From Granulicella aggregans (GTDB taxonomy: Bacteria; Acidobacteriota; Terriglobia; Terriglobales; Acidobacteriaceae), in the NCBI RefSeq assembly GCF_025685565.1, contig NZ_JAGSYE010000002.1, forward strand, positions 186,001-250,000: DNA of 64,000 nucleotides. Direction: 5' to 3'. The position numbers and the translations under genes were made by a program. Under the pieces are notes generated by a model. That model saw only the letters and a program-made list of their open reading frames with translations, did not search any database and was not told the DNA's origin. This document shows positions 28,641 to 37,547 of the stretch, in pieces (within the stretch, counting starts at the first letter, position 1; every line of letters begins with the position of its first letter).

Positions 28641-29849
28641 CTACCGAAACAGAGCAGCCGATCCTCCGACCCACTCCTGGTTCCGATTCTGGTCGACTCC
28701 CATCATCAACCCGCGCCCCATGCGCACCAGGCTGATCACAGGTTCCATCTGGCCGCCTTCCGGCCAAAGGTACATGATCCTTACTTCGGCCATCGTAGCT
28801 CCCTTCGGAGTCGCAATCACTGGCTCGAAAGTGGCACGCTCCTGCAAGAGCCACTGGTTCCGCTCCTCTGGAGGAATTCGCCCAAGATCCTCATCGCTTG
28901 GCGCAAACTTGATTCCCTGCCCGGCGAACGAATACAACGGCTTCAACAGTATCCGCTCCCGATCCTCCGGCAGACCCTCACGGCCCTTGCCTGTGAACCA
29001 CTCGTCAAGAAAGACCGCCTTCGGAACCGATGGATGATGGAGATAAGGCAGAGAGAACTTGCTCACCCGGAAGTACCAGTTCGGATGCCCTGCCCACTCC
29101 ACATCCAGCTCATCGCGATAGTCGAACGGCAGAGCAATCCCCTTCCGCTCCATCTCATCGACGATCGCCCGGTTGAAGATCCGCTCAATCTCAATCCATC
29201 GCCCGGCCTTCTCATAGAGAAGACGCCGCCCCACCTTTTTCACCTTTTCAATATCGACAATCGAAATTCCCAGCCGGTCTTCATAGACGTGGAAGTCCGG
29301 CAGCGTCTTCTGCGCCTCCGGTGTGACCTCCAGCAGAACCACACTCTCCGGATCATGGCTGCCGACGATCACCCTCCGCAGCAGCTCCCAATAACTCTCC
29401 GAATCATGCCCGCCCAGATGCCACCGCCAGCCGTCGCCGAGCCCGTACTCCTTCACGTACTGGTCGGCCAACACATCCTGGTAACCGAACACCGAAGGAA
29501 ACGCCTGCATCTCAACCAGCTTCGGCCGAAGTGCACCCGCATCGTCCCGCACCAGGCCAAAATCCACGGTCATGAAATTGGGATATCGACTCTCGTTACC
29601 TAAACGGAATCGTTCGGGGATTGCGTCCGCTGAGAGCTTCATATACTCAGCGGATTCAACGAGCTGATTCGTCAGCTCGGTGCCCGTTGCAGCCATCTCA
29701 TCCAGCAACGCCTTCGTGAAAAAGCACGGAGTCTCCGCTACCCGGAACTGGATCGAGCTGCGGGTAGCCGCATCGAGCCGCGAGAGCAGCCCTCTGTACT
29801 TCTCCGGCGTGAAGGCCGCGTTGAAATCGTCACGGAACGGCTGCAGCAT
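28641..29849 (-). CDS. ATP-grasp-like conserved hypothetical protein
   Basis: A 402-residue soluble protein without a clear named family. The C-terminal half looks like an ATP-grasp core: RILLKPLYSFAGQGIKF (Lys and glycine loop), WLLQERATFEPVI, EVRIMYLWPEGG, and a final MMGVDQNRNQEW. ATG 29849 (MLQPFRDDFNAAF) is used; a GTG 12 codons earlier is possible. If an ATP-grasp, it would form an amide or peptide bond. It lies downstream of other ligase-like genes on the same strand. I recognise the fold only by motif, so the call is tentative. Confidence 0.55.
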   Translation of the reverse strand: MLQPFRDDFNAAFTPEKYRGLLSRLDAATRSSIQFRVAETPCFFTKALLDEMAATGTELTNQLVESAEYMKLSADAIPERFRLGNESRYPNFMTVDFGLVRDDAGALRPKLVEMQAFPSVFGYQDVLADQYVKEYGLGDGWRWHLGGHDSESYWELLRRVIVGSHDPESVVLLEVTPEAQKTLPDFHVYEDRLGISIVDIEKVKKVGRRLLYEKAGRWIEIERIFNRAIVDEMERKGIALPFDYRDELDVEWAGHPNWYFRVSKFSLPYLHHPSVPKAVFLDEWFTGKGREGLPEDRERILLKPLYSFAGQGIKFAPSDEDLGRIPPEERNQWLLQERATFEPVIATPKGATMAEVRIMYLWPEGGQMEPVISLVRMGRGLMMGVDQNRNQEWVGGSAALFR

Positions 29850-29951
29850 CGTCTTGAGTTTGGCCCCTTGCGACCCGTGGCTCACCCATCAGAGCAGGAG
29901 AGCGTGCAATCCTAAGTAGCTGCGCCGCTCCCGTCGACTTTAGACGACGTT

Positions 29952-30911
29952 TTACGGGTGTGCAGCGAGGTAACTATTTATTACAGTTACTTCCTCTTCG
30001 GTCAAGCGGAAGGCCGCCGCAGGGAAGACGCCGTCTACCTGCTTCCCGCTCCTCCCACCTACTATCGCCGCTGTAATCGCCGGCTGTGCAAGCGTCCAGG
30101 CAATCGCCACCACTCCCGCGCTTACCCCGTGCTTCGCACCAATCTCGCCCAGCATCGCAGCCAGCTTCAGATTCCGATCGAGAGCCGGCTCCTGAAACGC
30201 CTTCGCATTTCGCCGGAAATCGTCCTTCGGGAACGCCGCCACCCGCTCCTTCGTCATCGCGCCCGTCAGCAGCCCGGACTGCATCGGCGAATAGTTAATC
30301 ACGCCAATGCCGTGTTTCTCGCAGAAGGGCAGAATCTCCGGCTCAATCGTCCGATTGATCATGGAGTAAGGCGGCTGCAACGACGTAAGCGGTGCTATCT
30401 TCATAGCCCGCTCCATCTGCGAGACATTGAAGTTCGACACGCCGATCCACCGGACCTTTCCTTCTTTCTTCAACTCGGCCATCGTCGCCCAGCCTTCTTC
30501 AATCTCTTCGTCCGGATTCGGCCAGTGAATCTGGTAGAGATCGATCGTCTCCACCTGCAATCGCTTGAGGCTCTCCTCCACCTCGCGGCGAATCTGCTTC
30601 AGCGACCTCCCGATCGTCCGCGTCTCGTCCCACACCATCGAGCACTTGGTAAACACATAGGGCTTCGCTGAAGTCGTTTTCAGCGCCTTGCCCACGATCT
30701 CTTCCGAGTGTCCCAGCCCATAAACCGCTGCCGTATCGATCCAATTGATTCCCAGATCCAGCGCCCGGTGAATCGCCTCAATCGACTCCTGATCGTCCTG
30801 GGGTCCCCAGGCAAACTGCCAGTCGCCGCCGCCAATCGCCCACGCGCCAAATCCGATCCGTGTCAAAGCCAGATCGGAGTTCCCCAACACCTTCTTCTCA
30901 AGATCGCTCAT
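29952..30911 (-). CDS. Aldo/keto reductase
   Basis: A 319-residue NADPH-dependent oxidoreductase. The catalytic tetrad is seen as Asp and Tyr in WIDTAAVYGLGHSEE, Lys in VFTKCS, and His in DLYQIHWPNP. The C-terminal AIVGGRSGKQVDGV matches the cofactor phosphate and adenosine site. The substrate is unknown. It shares strand with the ligase-like genes on either side, but spacing (120 bp and 100 bp) does not prove one transcript. Confidence 0.9.
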   Translation of the reverse strand: MSDLEKKVLGNSDLALTRIGFGAWAIGGGDWQFAWGPQDDQESIEAIHRALDLGINWIDTAAVYGLGHSEEIVGKALKTTSAKPYVFTKCSMVWDETRTIGRSLKQIRREVEESLKRLQVETIDLYQIHWPNPDEEIEEGWATMAELKKEGKVRWIGVSNFNVSQMERAMKIAPLTSLQPPYSMINRTIEPEILPFCEKHGIGVINYSPMQSGLLTGAMTKERVAAFPKDDFRRNAKAFQEPALDRNLKLAAMLGEIGAKHGVSAGVVAIAWTLAQPAITAAIVGGRSGKQVDGVFPAAAFRLTEEEVTVINSYLAAHP

Positions 30912-31033
30912 AACCCCATTTGATGCGATTTTGCGTCGAGCTTCAACCCTGCGACTGTCTTCGTTTTTGATCGCTTCATCACGAGTCGCGAAATCCGAGC
31001 ACTCTCAAGAAGGCTGAGATCACTCGCCCCTCG

Positions 31034-31471
31034 CTACGCGCTGGACTCCTGCATCTCTCGCACGAACTGGATGAAGTGGGGAAACCTGACGAACTGCGGC
31101 TTCTGTCTCTCCCACTCCAGCCGCACCATCGGCGTAGTTAGCGTCCGGTCGAAGTCCCGGCGCAGCATGTCCCAGAGACTCCCCGAAAAATATCGACCAC
31201 GGTAAAGCTGATACGCCGAGCAGATCAAACTGAAATACTCGTAGCTCAGCACCGACACCTCAGCCTTCTGCTCCGGCGATAGGACATCGCCCCGGGCATT
31301 CGCCGCGCGCACCTCTACCGAAAGCGACCGGTACAGTTGCGCAAGCCGGGCCGTCAGCTCCAGATAGATCGTCGCGTTAGTCTGCCTCTGTTGCAGCATC
31401 AAAGCAGCTGCCACGCTTCCCGAGCTGAAAATAACACCAAAGAGCGTTCCGTAATGCAGCAATGAGTTCAT
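31034..31471 (-). CDS. Hypothetical protein with one N-terminal membrane segment
   Basis: A 145-residue protein starting MNSLLHYGTLFGVIFSSGSV, which can form a single membrane helix, followed by a helical, charged cytoplasmic-looking region (YLELTARLAQLYRSL, then VSVLSYEYFSLICSAYQLYR). It resembles the many bacterial DUF4760-like proteins with this layout, but I cannot assign a family. ATG 31471 is preferred over an in-frame start at 31501. It lies between the AKR and the M29 peptidase. Confidence 0.65.
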   Translation of the reverse strand: MNSLLHYGTLFGVIFSSGSVAAALMLQQRQTNATIYLELTARLAQLYRSLSVEVRAANARGDVLSPEQKAEVSVLSYEYFSLICSAYQLYRGRYFSGSLWDMLRRDFDRTLTTPMVRLEWERQKPQFVRFPHFIQFVREMQESSA

Positions 31472-31556
31472 CCTGTAGCCCCGCGTTCCAACCCGGCGCA
31501 CTCAGGAACGGCACACCTCAATCCACGATATCCCGTATGGAACCACACCGCCGACC

Positions 31557-32618
31557 TTATGTATCGAGCAGGAAGACCCCCTCCCGCATAATCTGCTCTT
31601 CGCCTTCCGCATTCCCCAGCCAGATATTGAACTCCAGCCCCACCACATCGATATGCGTCGAAGACTTCCACTGCGCTCCGGTATGCGCCCCATATGGGTC
31701 GCCAAAGGCGATATGCACACCGGGAAACTTCTCGTCCTGCAGGATGTTCCCGATCACCCGCTCCACGCCGATGTTCGTCCCAATCGCGAACTCGCCCACA
31801 CGGTCCGAGTTCTCATCCGTGTGCGTGTAGTCCCAGAACTCTTTCTCCAGCGCCTTGTTCGCCGAAGACACCTTCACGATCCTGTTTCCCTCGATCGCGA
31901 TCGTCAGCGGCGTCTCTTTGAGAATCCCATAACGCTTGCAGAGAAAGTCTCCGACGACACCATCGACGACAAAAACCCCATTCACCTCGCCCGGAGCCGT
32001 GAAGCACTCTCCACCCGGCAGGTTTCCCCACTTCTCCGTGCTGATGATCCCCGATGTCTTGAACCACTTGTATTGCGGGCTCAGCTCGGCATGGATGTCC
32101 GTACCTGCAGGAGTGGTGGCCCGCACATAAGTCGCCGCCCGCACCTTCTCCAGCACCGCCTGGCTCAACCGGTCCACCGCCAGAAAATCCGCGCGCATCC
32201 CCTGCGTCATGATCTCCGGCGTAATGTTCACCATGTGCGCATGACGCATCCGCCGCCGGTTCACGACATCCGTCATCTGCATCCGGCTGCGAAGCTCGTT
32301 CGGCTGCACCTCGACCGCGAAGATGCTCACCTGCGAGCTCTCCATGTCCTCGAGAACCTCTTCAGGCATCCCCGTCAGCGGTCGCGGTGCAAGATCTTCC
32401 AAGACAAACGCATTCCACTGACACCCCACGTGCTCCAGTTCCAGCGCCATCGAGGCCGCAATCTCCGCGCAGGCTCTGTCGGTAATCAGCGTCACCTTCT
32501 CGTCAGGCTGAATCCGCAGGCAAGTCGCAACCGCATTGTGGGCCCCAGCCGTGAACTCAGGAGAGAAGCTCAAAGTACGTAAATCGATTGCCGCAGGGTG
32601 TTCCACCGTGTTTGTCAT
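31557..32618 (-). CDS. M29-type aminopeptidase (aminopeptidase T-like)
   Basis: A 353-residue protein of the thermophilic aminopeptidase T (M29) group. Seen: TPAGTDIHAELS, NLPGGECFTAPGEVNGVFVV with the metal-ligand Glu residues, FAIGTNIGV, and the C-terminal HIAFGDPYGAHTGAQWKSSTH histidine/aspartate ligands. It would remove N-terminal residues with two divalent metals. It neighbours a carboxylate-amine ligase and an ATP-grasp on the same strand, so it may trim or recycle the small peptide those make (inference). Confidence 0.85.
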   Translation of the reverse strand: MTNTVEHPAAIDLRTLSFSPEFTAGAHNAVATCLRIQPDEKVTLITDRACAEIAASMALELEHVGCQWNAFVLEDLAPRPLTGMPEEVLEDMESSQVSIFAVEVQPNELRSRMQMTDVVNRRRMRHAHMVNITPEIMTQGMRADFLAVDRLSQAVLEKVRAATYVRATTPAGTDIHAELSPQYKWFKTSGIISTEKWGNLPGGECFTAPGEVNGVFVVDGVVGDFLCKRYGILKETPLTIAIEGNRIVKVSSANKALEKEFWDYTHTDENSDRVGEFAIGTNIGVERVIGNILQDEKFPGVHIAFGDPYGAHTGAQWKSSTHIDVVGLEFNIWLGNAEGEEQIMREGVFLLDT

Positions 32619-32675
32619 GTTCTATTCATTTTCTCCCAGAAACAGCGGATCAACATGACGAAATTCCTATACTGC

Positions 32676-33779
32676 CTATAACCCGGCCTTCGTCTCCGAA
32701 GCCATGTAGTCGACCACAGCCCGCAGACTCCCCGTCTCGCGGAAGACCTTCAACTGCCGATCAGCCCCCGAGCCCCGCTCCATCATCGTCCGGATATACC
32801 CGATCTCGTTCCTGCTGCCCAGTTCATCGAGCGTATCGTCCACAAACGCGAGGTACTCCGAGATCAACTCCCGTGCCGGCACCTCGATCTGCTTTCCAAA
32901 ATCGATCATCTTGCCGTCCAGCCCATACCGCACCGCCCGAAACTTGTTCTCCATCAATAGCGCCCGCGAGTATTGCCGGAAGTCCTGGTTCCGCGAGTGC
33001 AGGTCCCACAGCTTCCGAGCCGTCGCCTGGATCAGCGCCGCAATCGCCACCGTCTCCTGCGCCCGCAGCGGAATGTCGCAGATCCGCACCTCAATCGTGT
33101 CGAAGAAAGGATGCGGTCGCACATCCCACCAGATCTTCTTCGCGTTATCGATGCTGTTTGTCTTGATCAGCAGGTTTACGTAGTTCTCAAACTCCGAGTA
33201 GCTCGAAAAGCTGTCCGGCAGGTTCGTCCGCGGAAAGTTCTCAAACACCTTCGCGCGATAGCTCTTGTACCCCGTCTCCATCCCCAGCCAGAACGGCGAG
33301 TTCGTCGAGAGCGCCAGGATATGCGGCAGAAAGTACCGCAGCGAGTTCATGATGCGGATCGCCGCCTCGCGGTCCTCGATCCCCACATGCACATGCAATC
33401 CAAAGATCAGGTTCGCCCGCGCAACCAACTGAAGGTCTTCGACTACCTGCGCATACCGTGGGTCAGGATAGATCTCCTGCACCCTCCAGTCCGCGAAAGG
33501 ATGAGTCGCGCCGGCCACGAGCACCAGCCCATGCTTCTCCGCCAGGCCAATCATGTTCCGCCGCAGGTCGAACAGATCCTCCTGCGCCTCCTGGATGTTC
33601 TTGCAGACCCGCGTGCCCACCTCGATCACCGACTGGTGCATCTCGGCCTTGACGCGCTCCTCCAGCCGCAATTTCCCTTCAGCCAGCATCTCTGTCGCAA
33701 TATGAGACCGCAGATCCCGCGTCTCCGGATCGACTGTCTGGTACTCCTCTTCAATCCCTAAAGAAAACGATGGCCGCAT
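32676..33779 (-). CDS. ybdK: Carboxylate-amine ligase, YbdK/GCS2 family
   Basis: A 367-residue glutamate-cysteine ligase type 2-like enzyme. Seen: the N-terminal SLGIEEEYQTVD metal-binding motif, VEVGTRVCKN-like VIEVGTRVC, GLHVHVGIED, and RPHPFFDTIEVRICD. YbdK enzymes show weak gamma-glutamyl ligase activity, and the natural product is unresolved. ATG 33779 follows GAGG. It is 159 bp downstream of an ATP-grasp gene and just upstream of an M29 peptidase on the same strand, a combination that suggests synthesis of a small amide or peptide. Confidence 0.88.
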   Translation of the reverse strand: MRPSFSLGIEEEYQTVDPETRDLRSHIATEMLAEGKLRLEERVKAEMHQSVIEVGTRVCKNIQEAQEDLFDLRRNMIGLAEKHGLVLVAGATHPFADWRVQEIYPDPRYAQVVEDLQLVARANLIFGLHVHVGIEDREAAIRIMNSLRYFLPHILALSTNSPFWLGMETGYKSYRAKVFENFPRTNLPDSFSSYSEFENYVNLLIKTNSIDNAKKIWWDVRPHPFFDTIEVRICDIPLRAQETVAIAALIQATARKLWDLHSRNQDFRQYSRALLMENKFRAVRYGLDGKMIDFGKQIEVPARELISEYLAFVDDTLDELGSRNEIGYIRTMMERGSGADRQLKVFRETGSLRAVVDYMASETKAGL

Positions 33780-33860
33780 GAGAATCCTCGATGTTTTGGG
33801 TAAATATGGAGAGGTCCGTTATTAGCTTCTCAACGAAAGATCCGTCATCTCGACCGGAGC

Positions 33861-33883
33861 CGGGTGGCCTCATCGCCCGGCGG
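33861..33883. repeat. REP-like hairpin, short family B member
   Basis: Stem GCCGGGT (33861-33867) with GCCCGGC (33877-33883) and the family loop GGCCTCATC. The stem is shorter than other copies, but the loop is shared. Confidence 0.6.
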
Positions 33884-33914
33884 AGTGGAGAGACCCCCGC
33901 ATTTTCAGTGCTCA

Positions 33915-33934
33915 ATCCGAAGATATCTTCGGAT
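33915..33934. terminator. Perfect 20-bp palindrome after the ATP-grasp gene
   Basis: ATCCGAAGATATCTTCGGAT is fully self-complementary and lies 4 bp past the ATP-grasp stop. There is no loop or T-run, so it could be a cruciform, a protein site or a structured transcript end. Confidence 0.4.
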
Positions 33935-33938
33935 CGGG

Positions 33939-34952
33939 CTACTCCTTCTTCTTTGCCGCCTTCTTCGCCACAGCCTTCTTCGCTGCCACTTTCTTCGGAG
34001 CGGCCTTCTTCTCCACCGTCGTACCGCTCAAAAATGCAGACCAATTCATCCCGGTGGTCACCTTATCCGACGCCTTGGCCTTCTTCACCGCAAGCTTCGC
34101 CACCGCATCCACAATCCAGTCGAAGCTTTCACGCCCAACCGAGTGCAGATCGGCATCCGGAGCCGGGTTCATAAAGTCGATCGCATACGGCACGCCATCC
34201 TCCACCGCGAACTCGACCGTGTTGAGGTCATACCCCAGAGCCTTGCACAGCGTCAGCGCGTCCTTCTCTACGCGCTTGAGCAGCTTCGCCGGAGCCGTAT
34301 TCGGCCCCATTACATATCGCTCCGCATGAGGACGCTTCGGGTCGTACGCCATGATCCGAACTTCACTCTGCCCCACCACATAACAGCGGAAGTACTCCTT
34401 GAAGTTGACCGCCGCCTGCAGCGTCATGCAAAGGTCGCGAGTCTGGTGATACGCACGGAAGAACTCCTCAGGATTGTGCACATGGAAGACATCCCGCCAC
34501 CCACCGCCGTCATGCGGCTTCAGAAACGCCGGGAACTTCACGTAGTCGAAGATCCCTTCCCAATCCAGCGGATACTCCAGGTTCCTCAGCGACTGTGCAT
34601 TGATATCCGGCGGATAGTCCTTATGCGGCAGCAGCACGGTTCTAGGCACCGCAACGCCCAGTTTCTCGGCCAGCGCATAGTTGAAGAACTTGTCATCCGC
34701 CGACCACCAGAACGGATTGTTGATCACCTGCGTCCCATTCAGGATCGCGTTCTTCAGATAGGCCCGGTAGAACGGAAGATCGTGCGAGATCCGGTCCACG
34801 ATCACGTCGTACCCCGAAGGCACACCCATGTGCACCCCGCCCAGGTGTACAAACTCAGCCGTCAGCCCATCGATCTCCATCGAGTTGATCTTGTCGACCA
34901 GCGCCCCCGGAAACGTGTTCTCCTGCCCGAACAACACACCAATCTTCTTCAA
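33939..34952 (-). CDS. ATP-grasp ligase with Lys/Ala-rich histone-like tail
   Basis: A 337-residue ATP-grasp protein: KKIGVLFGQENTFPGALVDK at the N-terminus, FPAFLKPHDGGGWRDV (ATP Lys and glycine loop), NTVEFAVEDGVPYAIDFMNP (metal-ligand Glu/Asp/Asn). It would form an amide between a carboxylate and an amine with ATP. TTG 34952 is chosen since GGAGG precedes it; the open frame upstream runs through a REP hairpin. The last 25 residues are KKAAPKKVAAKKAVAKKAAK-like, resembling histone H1 or HU tails, which is unusual for a small-molecule ligase. It is flanked by YbdK and an esterase. Confidence 0.85.
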   Translation of the reverse strand: MKKIGVLFGQENTFPGALVDKINSMEIDGLTAEFVHLGGVHMGVPSGYDVIVDRISHDLPFYRAYLKNAILNGTQVINNPFWWSADDKFFNYALAEKLGVAVPRTVLLPHKDYPPDINAQSLRNLEYPLDWEGIFDYVKFPAFLKPHDGGGWRDVFHVHNPEEFFRAYHQTRDLCMTLQAAVNFKEYFRCYVVGQSEVRIMAYDPKRPHAERYVMGPNTAPAKLLKRVEKDALTLCKALGYDLNTVEFAVEDGVPYAIDFMNPAPDADLHSVGRESFDWIVDAVAKLAVKKAKASDKVTTGMNWSAFLSGTTVEKKAAPKKVAAKKAVAKKAAKKKE

Positions 34953-34997
34953 AATCAACCTCCGCCAAACGTTTGCTACAACTTGGACAATCTGTGC

Positions 34998-35032
34998 CCC
35001 ATTCATTCGCAGCCTCATCGCGAATGGGTGGG
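34998..35032. repeat. REP-like hairpin, family B
   Basis: Stem CCCATTCATTCGC (34998-35010) with GCGAATGGGTGGG (35020-35032; two G-T pairs) and loop AGCCTCATC. It lies between the esterase and the ATP-grasp gene on the same strand. Confidence 0.75.
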
Positions 35033-35045
35033 CCGCCACGAATCC

Positions 35046-35756
35046 CTATAGATAAGTCTGCAACATCCTTTGCCACCACGGCCAATCATGCCCGGTCCCA
35101 TCGCCCCAGACATCCAGCCGCACCGGAATCCCCTTCGCCCGCATGATCCCGCCCAACTTCTCATTCTGACTCCAGCATTGGTCATGCACTCCGGTCGCCA
35201 GCACGTAGGTATTGTGCCGGTATCGATCGAGAAACCACGGGTCGCTCATCCCCGGCAGAAACTGCGTCGGCTGATTGAAGTACACATCCTGGTCGTGATA
35301 TCCGTCGAGGAAGTTCCCCATATCGAACGCCCCGCTCATCGACAAAAACGCCGTAAATACATCCGGATGCCGCAGTGCCATCGTCACCGCGTGATATCCG
35401 CCAAAGCTGCATCCCACCGCCGCCCGCAACGGAGACCAGTTCAGCTGCTTCACCAGCGGAATCACCTCGTGAACGATGTACTCGTCGTATTGCACCTGTC
35501 GCGCCACCTTCGACCGCGGCGGAACGCTCCGGTTATACCAGCTCTCCGAGTCAACAGAATCAACGCAGAAGAGCTGCACCTCGCCATTCTCGATCTTGTT
35601 CGCGATCGCACCCACCATCCCGCGATCTTCAAACTCGAAGAACCGTCCCTGCGAGGTCGGAAAAACCACCGCCGGCATCCCCGCATGACCAAAGACCAGC
35701 AGCTCCATATCGCGCCCCAGGCGGGGCGAAAACCACTTGTGGTAATCCCGTCTCAT
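35046..35756 (-). CDS. Alpha/beta hydrolase, esterase D-like
   Basis: A 236-residue hydrolase. The nucleophile elbow reads AVGCSFGGYHA (GxSxG), with an acid residue probably in GVHDQCWS and a C-terminal His in GTGHDWPWW. There is no signal peptide. Similar small esterases are often found beside YbdK-type ligases and ATP-grasp genes, as here. ATG 35756 follows AAAGGG. The natural substrate is unknown. It is divergent from a second esterase with 58 bp between starts. Confidence 0.85.
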   Translation of the reverse strand: MRRDYHKWFSPRLGRDMELLVFGHAGMPAVVFPTSQGRFFEFEDRGMVGAIANKIENGEVQLFCVDSVDSESWYNRSVPPRSKVARQVQYDEYIVHEVIPLVKQLNWSPLRAAVGCSFGGYHAVTMALRHPDVFTAFLSMSGAFDMGNFLDGYHDQDVYFNQPTQFLPGMSDPWFLDRYRHNTYVLATGVHDQCWSQNEKLGGIMRAKGIPVRLDVWGDGTGHDWPWWQRMLQTYL

Positions 35757-35814
35757 AGCGCCCTTTCTGCTAACCTAACGCAATCCTAGCGTAATCGAGG
35801 TTACTTCCCCACCC

Positions 35815-36774
35815 TTGTCCGTGCATAACCAAACTCAACACCCCGCCCTCGCCTCCCCGTACGATCTCTCCCGTCTGGGAGGGCGCAATGCGCCCGATCG
35901 TCCCTTCCTCGTACCCGAAGAGACCCATCAGGCTCTGGAACAGAACACCTCCGATCCTCTACTTCCGTCGCTCGCCAGGCCAGCCGAGGTCACCCCCTCC
36001 GACATCCCCCGTCTCGACCGGCTGCGCCTGCACTCCGCCATCCTGCCTGAGCCCTACGACCGCAGCGTCTCCGTTTACCTGCCCCGCGCCTATTTCTCTG
36101 AGCCTGACCGCAGCTTCCCCGTCTTCTATCTCCACGATGGCCAGAACCTCTTCGACGAGCGCACCTCCTATGTCCCGGGCCACCCCTGGCACGCACATAC
36201 CACTGCGGACCGTCTCACCGAGAATGGCGAGATCGAGCCCATCATCCTCGTCGGCGTCGCCAACACCGGCATCCGCCGCATGGCGGAGTACACCCCCACC
36301 CGCGACTTCAAGCTCGGCGGCGGCGAGGGCCGCAGCTATGCCCGGCTCCTCATCGAAGAGCTCAAGCCAGCCATCGACGCCAACTACCGCACCCTCCCCG
36401 GACCTGCCACCACCGCTGTAGGAGGATCCTCGCTTGGCGGCCTCATCTCCCTCTTTCTAGGAATCGAGTTCCCCGGAACCTTTGGCAGGATCGCCGTCAT
36501 GTCGCCGTCCATCTGGTGGAATAACCGCAGTATCCTGGGCTTCGTAGAAGGTCTCCCTCTTCGCCCCGACCTCCGAATCTGGCTCGATATGGGGACCAGC
36601 GAAGGGGCGAAGCACCTCCGCGACACCGACCACCTCTTCCGTCTCTTGAAACGACGCGGCTGGCAGGAGCACGTCAACCTCGCCTACCAGCGCGTTCCCG
36701 GCGGAATTCACAGTGAAGACGCATGGTCGGACCGGTTCGACGATGTGCTGCGCTTTCTCTTTCCCACCACTTGA
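35815..36774 (+). CDS. Putative esterase (Fes/esterase D superfamily)
   Basis: A 319-residue alpha/beta hydrolase: FPVFYLHDGQNLFDE (oxyanion strand), VGGSSLGGLISLFLG nucleophile elbow with Ser, and VPGGIHSEDAW with the catalytic His. The domain resembles enterochelin-esterase-like hydrolases. TTG 35815 or GTG 35821 could be the start; neither has a clear ribosome site. It faces the other esterase back to back, so both may share a control region and a pathway. The substrate is unknown. Confidence 0.85.
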   Translation: MSVHNQTQHPALASPYDLSRLGGRNAPDRPFLVPEETHQALEQNTSDPLLPSLARPAEVTPSDIPRLDRLRLHSAILPEPYDRSVSVYLPRAYFSEPDRSFPVFYLHDGQNLFDERTSYVPGHPWHAHTTADRLTENGEIEPIILVGVANTGIRRMAEYTPTRDFKLGGGEGRSYARLLIEELKPAIDANYRTLPGPATTAVGGSSLGGLISLFLGIEFPGTFGRIAVMSPSIWWNNRSILGFVEGLPLRPDLRIWLDMGTSEGAKHLRDTDHLFRLLKRRGWQEHVNLAYQRVPGGIHSEDAWSDRFDDVLRFLFPTT

Positions 36775-36898
36775 CCAATTACGACCAAATTCGTGCAGGT
36801 GAACGACCCGGTTGCAGAATCTCGCATCCGACGCACCTATTGGACCCGTTACAAGCATCGACAAACAGTTTTGTTATCCCTAGAACAGCATCCAAACG

Positions 36899-36927
36899 TT
36901 GCGAAAAACGTCATTCTCCGCCATACT
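36899..36927 (+). promoter_or_regulatory. Sigma-70-like promoter of the rpsP operon
   Basis: TTGCGA (36899-36904) and CATACT (36922-36927) are separated by 17 bp. The position fits a leader of about 85 nt before rpsP. It is the only good match I saw in the 240-bp gap. Confidence 0.5.
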
Positions 36928-37018
36928 TAGTTGTTGGGTCGTAGAGCCGACGTGAGTTTTTCCATCGTCCGTCAGCTTGAGATTACCCACATAACCGAGC
37001 TCCTGAAAGGCATTCCCA

Positions 37019-37279
37019 GTGTTGATGATCCGTCTGGCGCGCGTTGGCGCGCGCAAGCAGCCCCACTACCGCATCGTTGTAATCGAAAAAGACCGCGCCC
37101 GCAATGGCCGCTCCGTGGAAGTCGTTGGAACGTACAATCCGCGCACCAACCCCGCCAGTGTCTCGCTCAAGCATGACCGCATCGCATACTGGACTGGCAA
37201 CGGCGCGCAACTCTCCGAGACCGTAGGAAAGATCCTCAGCAAGAATCCCGCCGTGTCTGAAGCTGCAACAGTGGCCTAG
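37019..37279 (+). CDS. rpsP: 30S ribosomal protein S16
   Basis: An 86-residue ribosomal protein with the family pattern MIRLARVGARKQPHYRIVVI, KDRARNGRSVEVVGTYNPR and ISKNPAV-like GKILSKNPAV at the end. GTG 37019 is 8 nt after AAAGG (37006-37010); ATG 37025 is the other choice and would drop two residues. It is first in an rpsP-khpA-rimM set. Confidence 0.95.
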   Translation: MLMIRLARVGARKQPHYRIVVIEKDRARNGRSVEVVGTYNPRTNPASVSLKHDRIAYWTGNGAQLSETVGKILSKNPAVSEAATVA

Positions 37280-37547
37280 TAATCCGTTCGTCTAACCTTT
37301 GGGTTCCTGAGAGCATACCCGAAGGGTGTTGAAAGCAGCGTTTTCCCTTCACTTGTTTGTGAAAATCGTTCATTCTGTTTTCAGGAAAGCGTCAAGCTTG
37401 TCTGGGCTTTCCAAAAATGCTGTATTACAACTGACAACTATGATCGAAACATCACCTTCATCTGAGAGCTACACGAAGCCTTCGCATTTAGACGAAGCGC
37501 GTGGTCACACTTCAGAAAGAGGCATCACTCTCCCGACAGGTGCCTAC

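Noticed and set aside
34953..35039. N-terminal extension of the ATP-grasp gene
   Set aside because: It crosses a REP hairpin; a TTG with GGAGG at 34952 is a better start.
37326..37547. N-terminal extension of khpA
   Set aside because: It makes the protein much longer than the family, uses rare codons for this genome, and ATG 37548 has a ribosome site.
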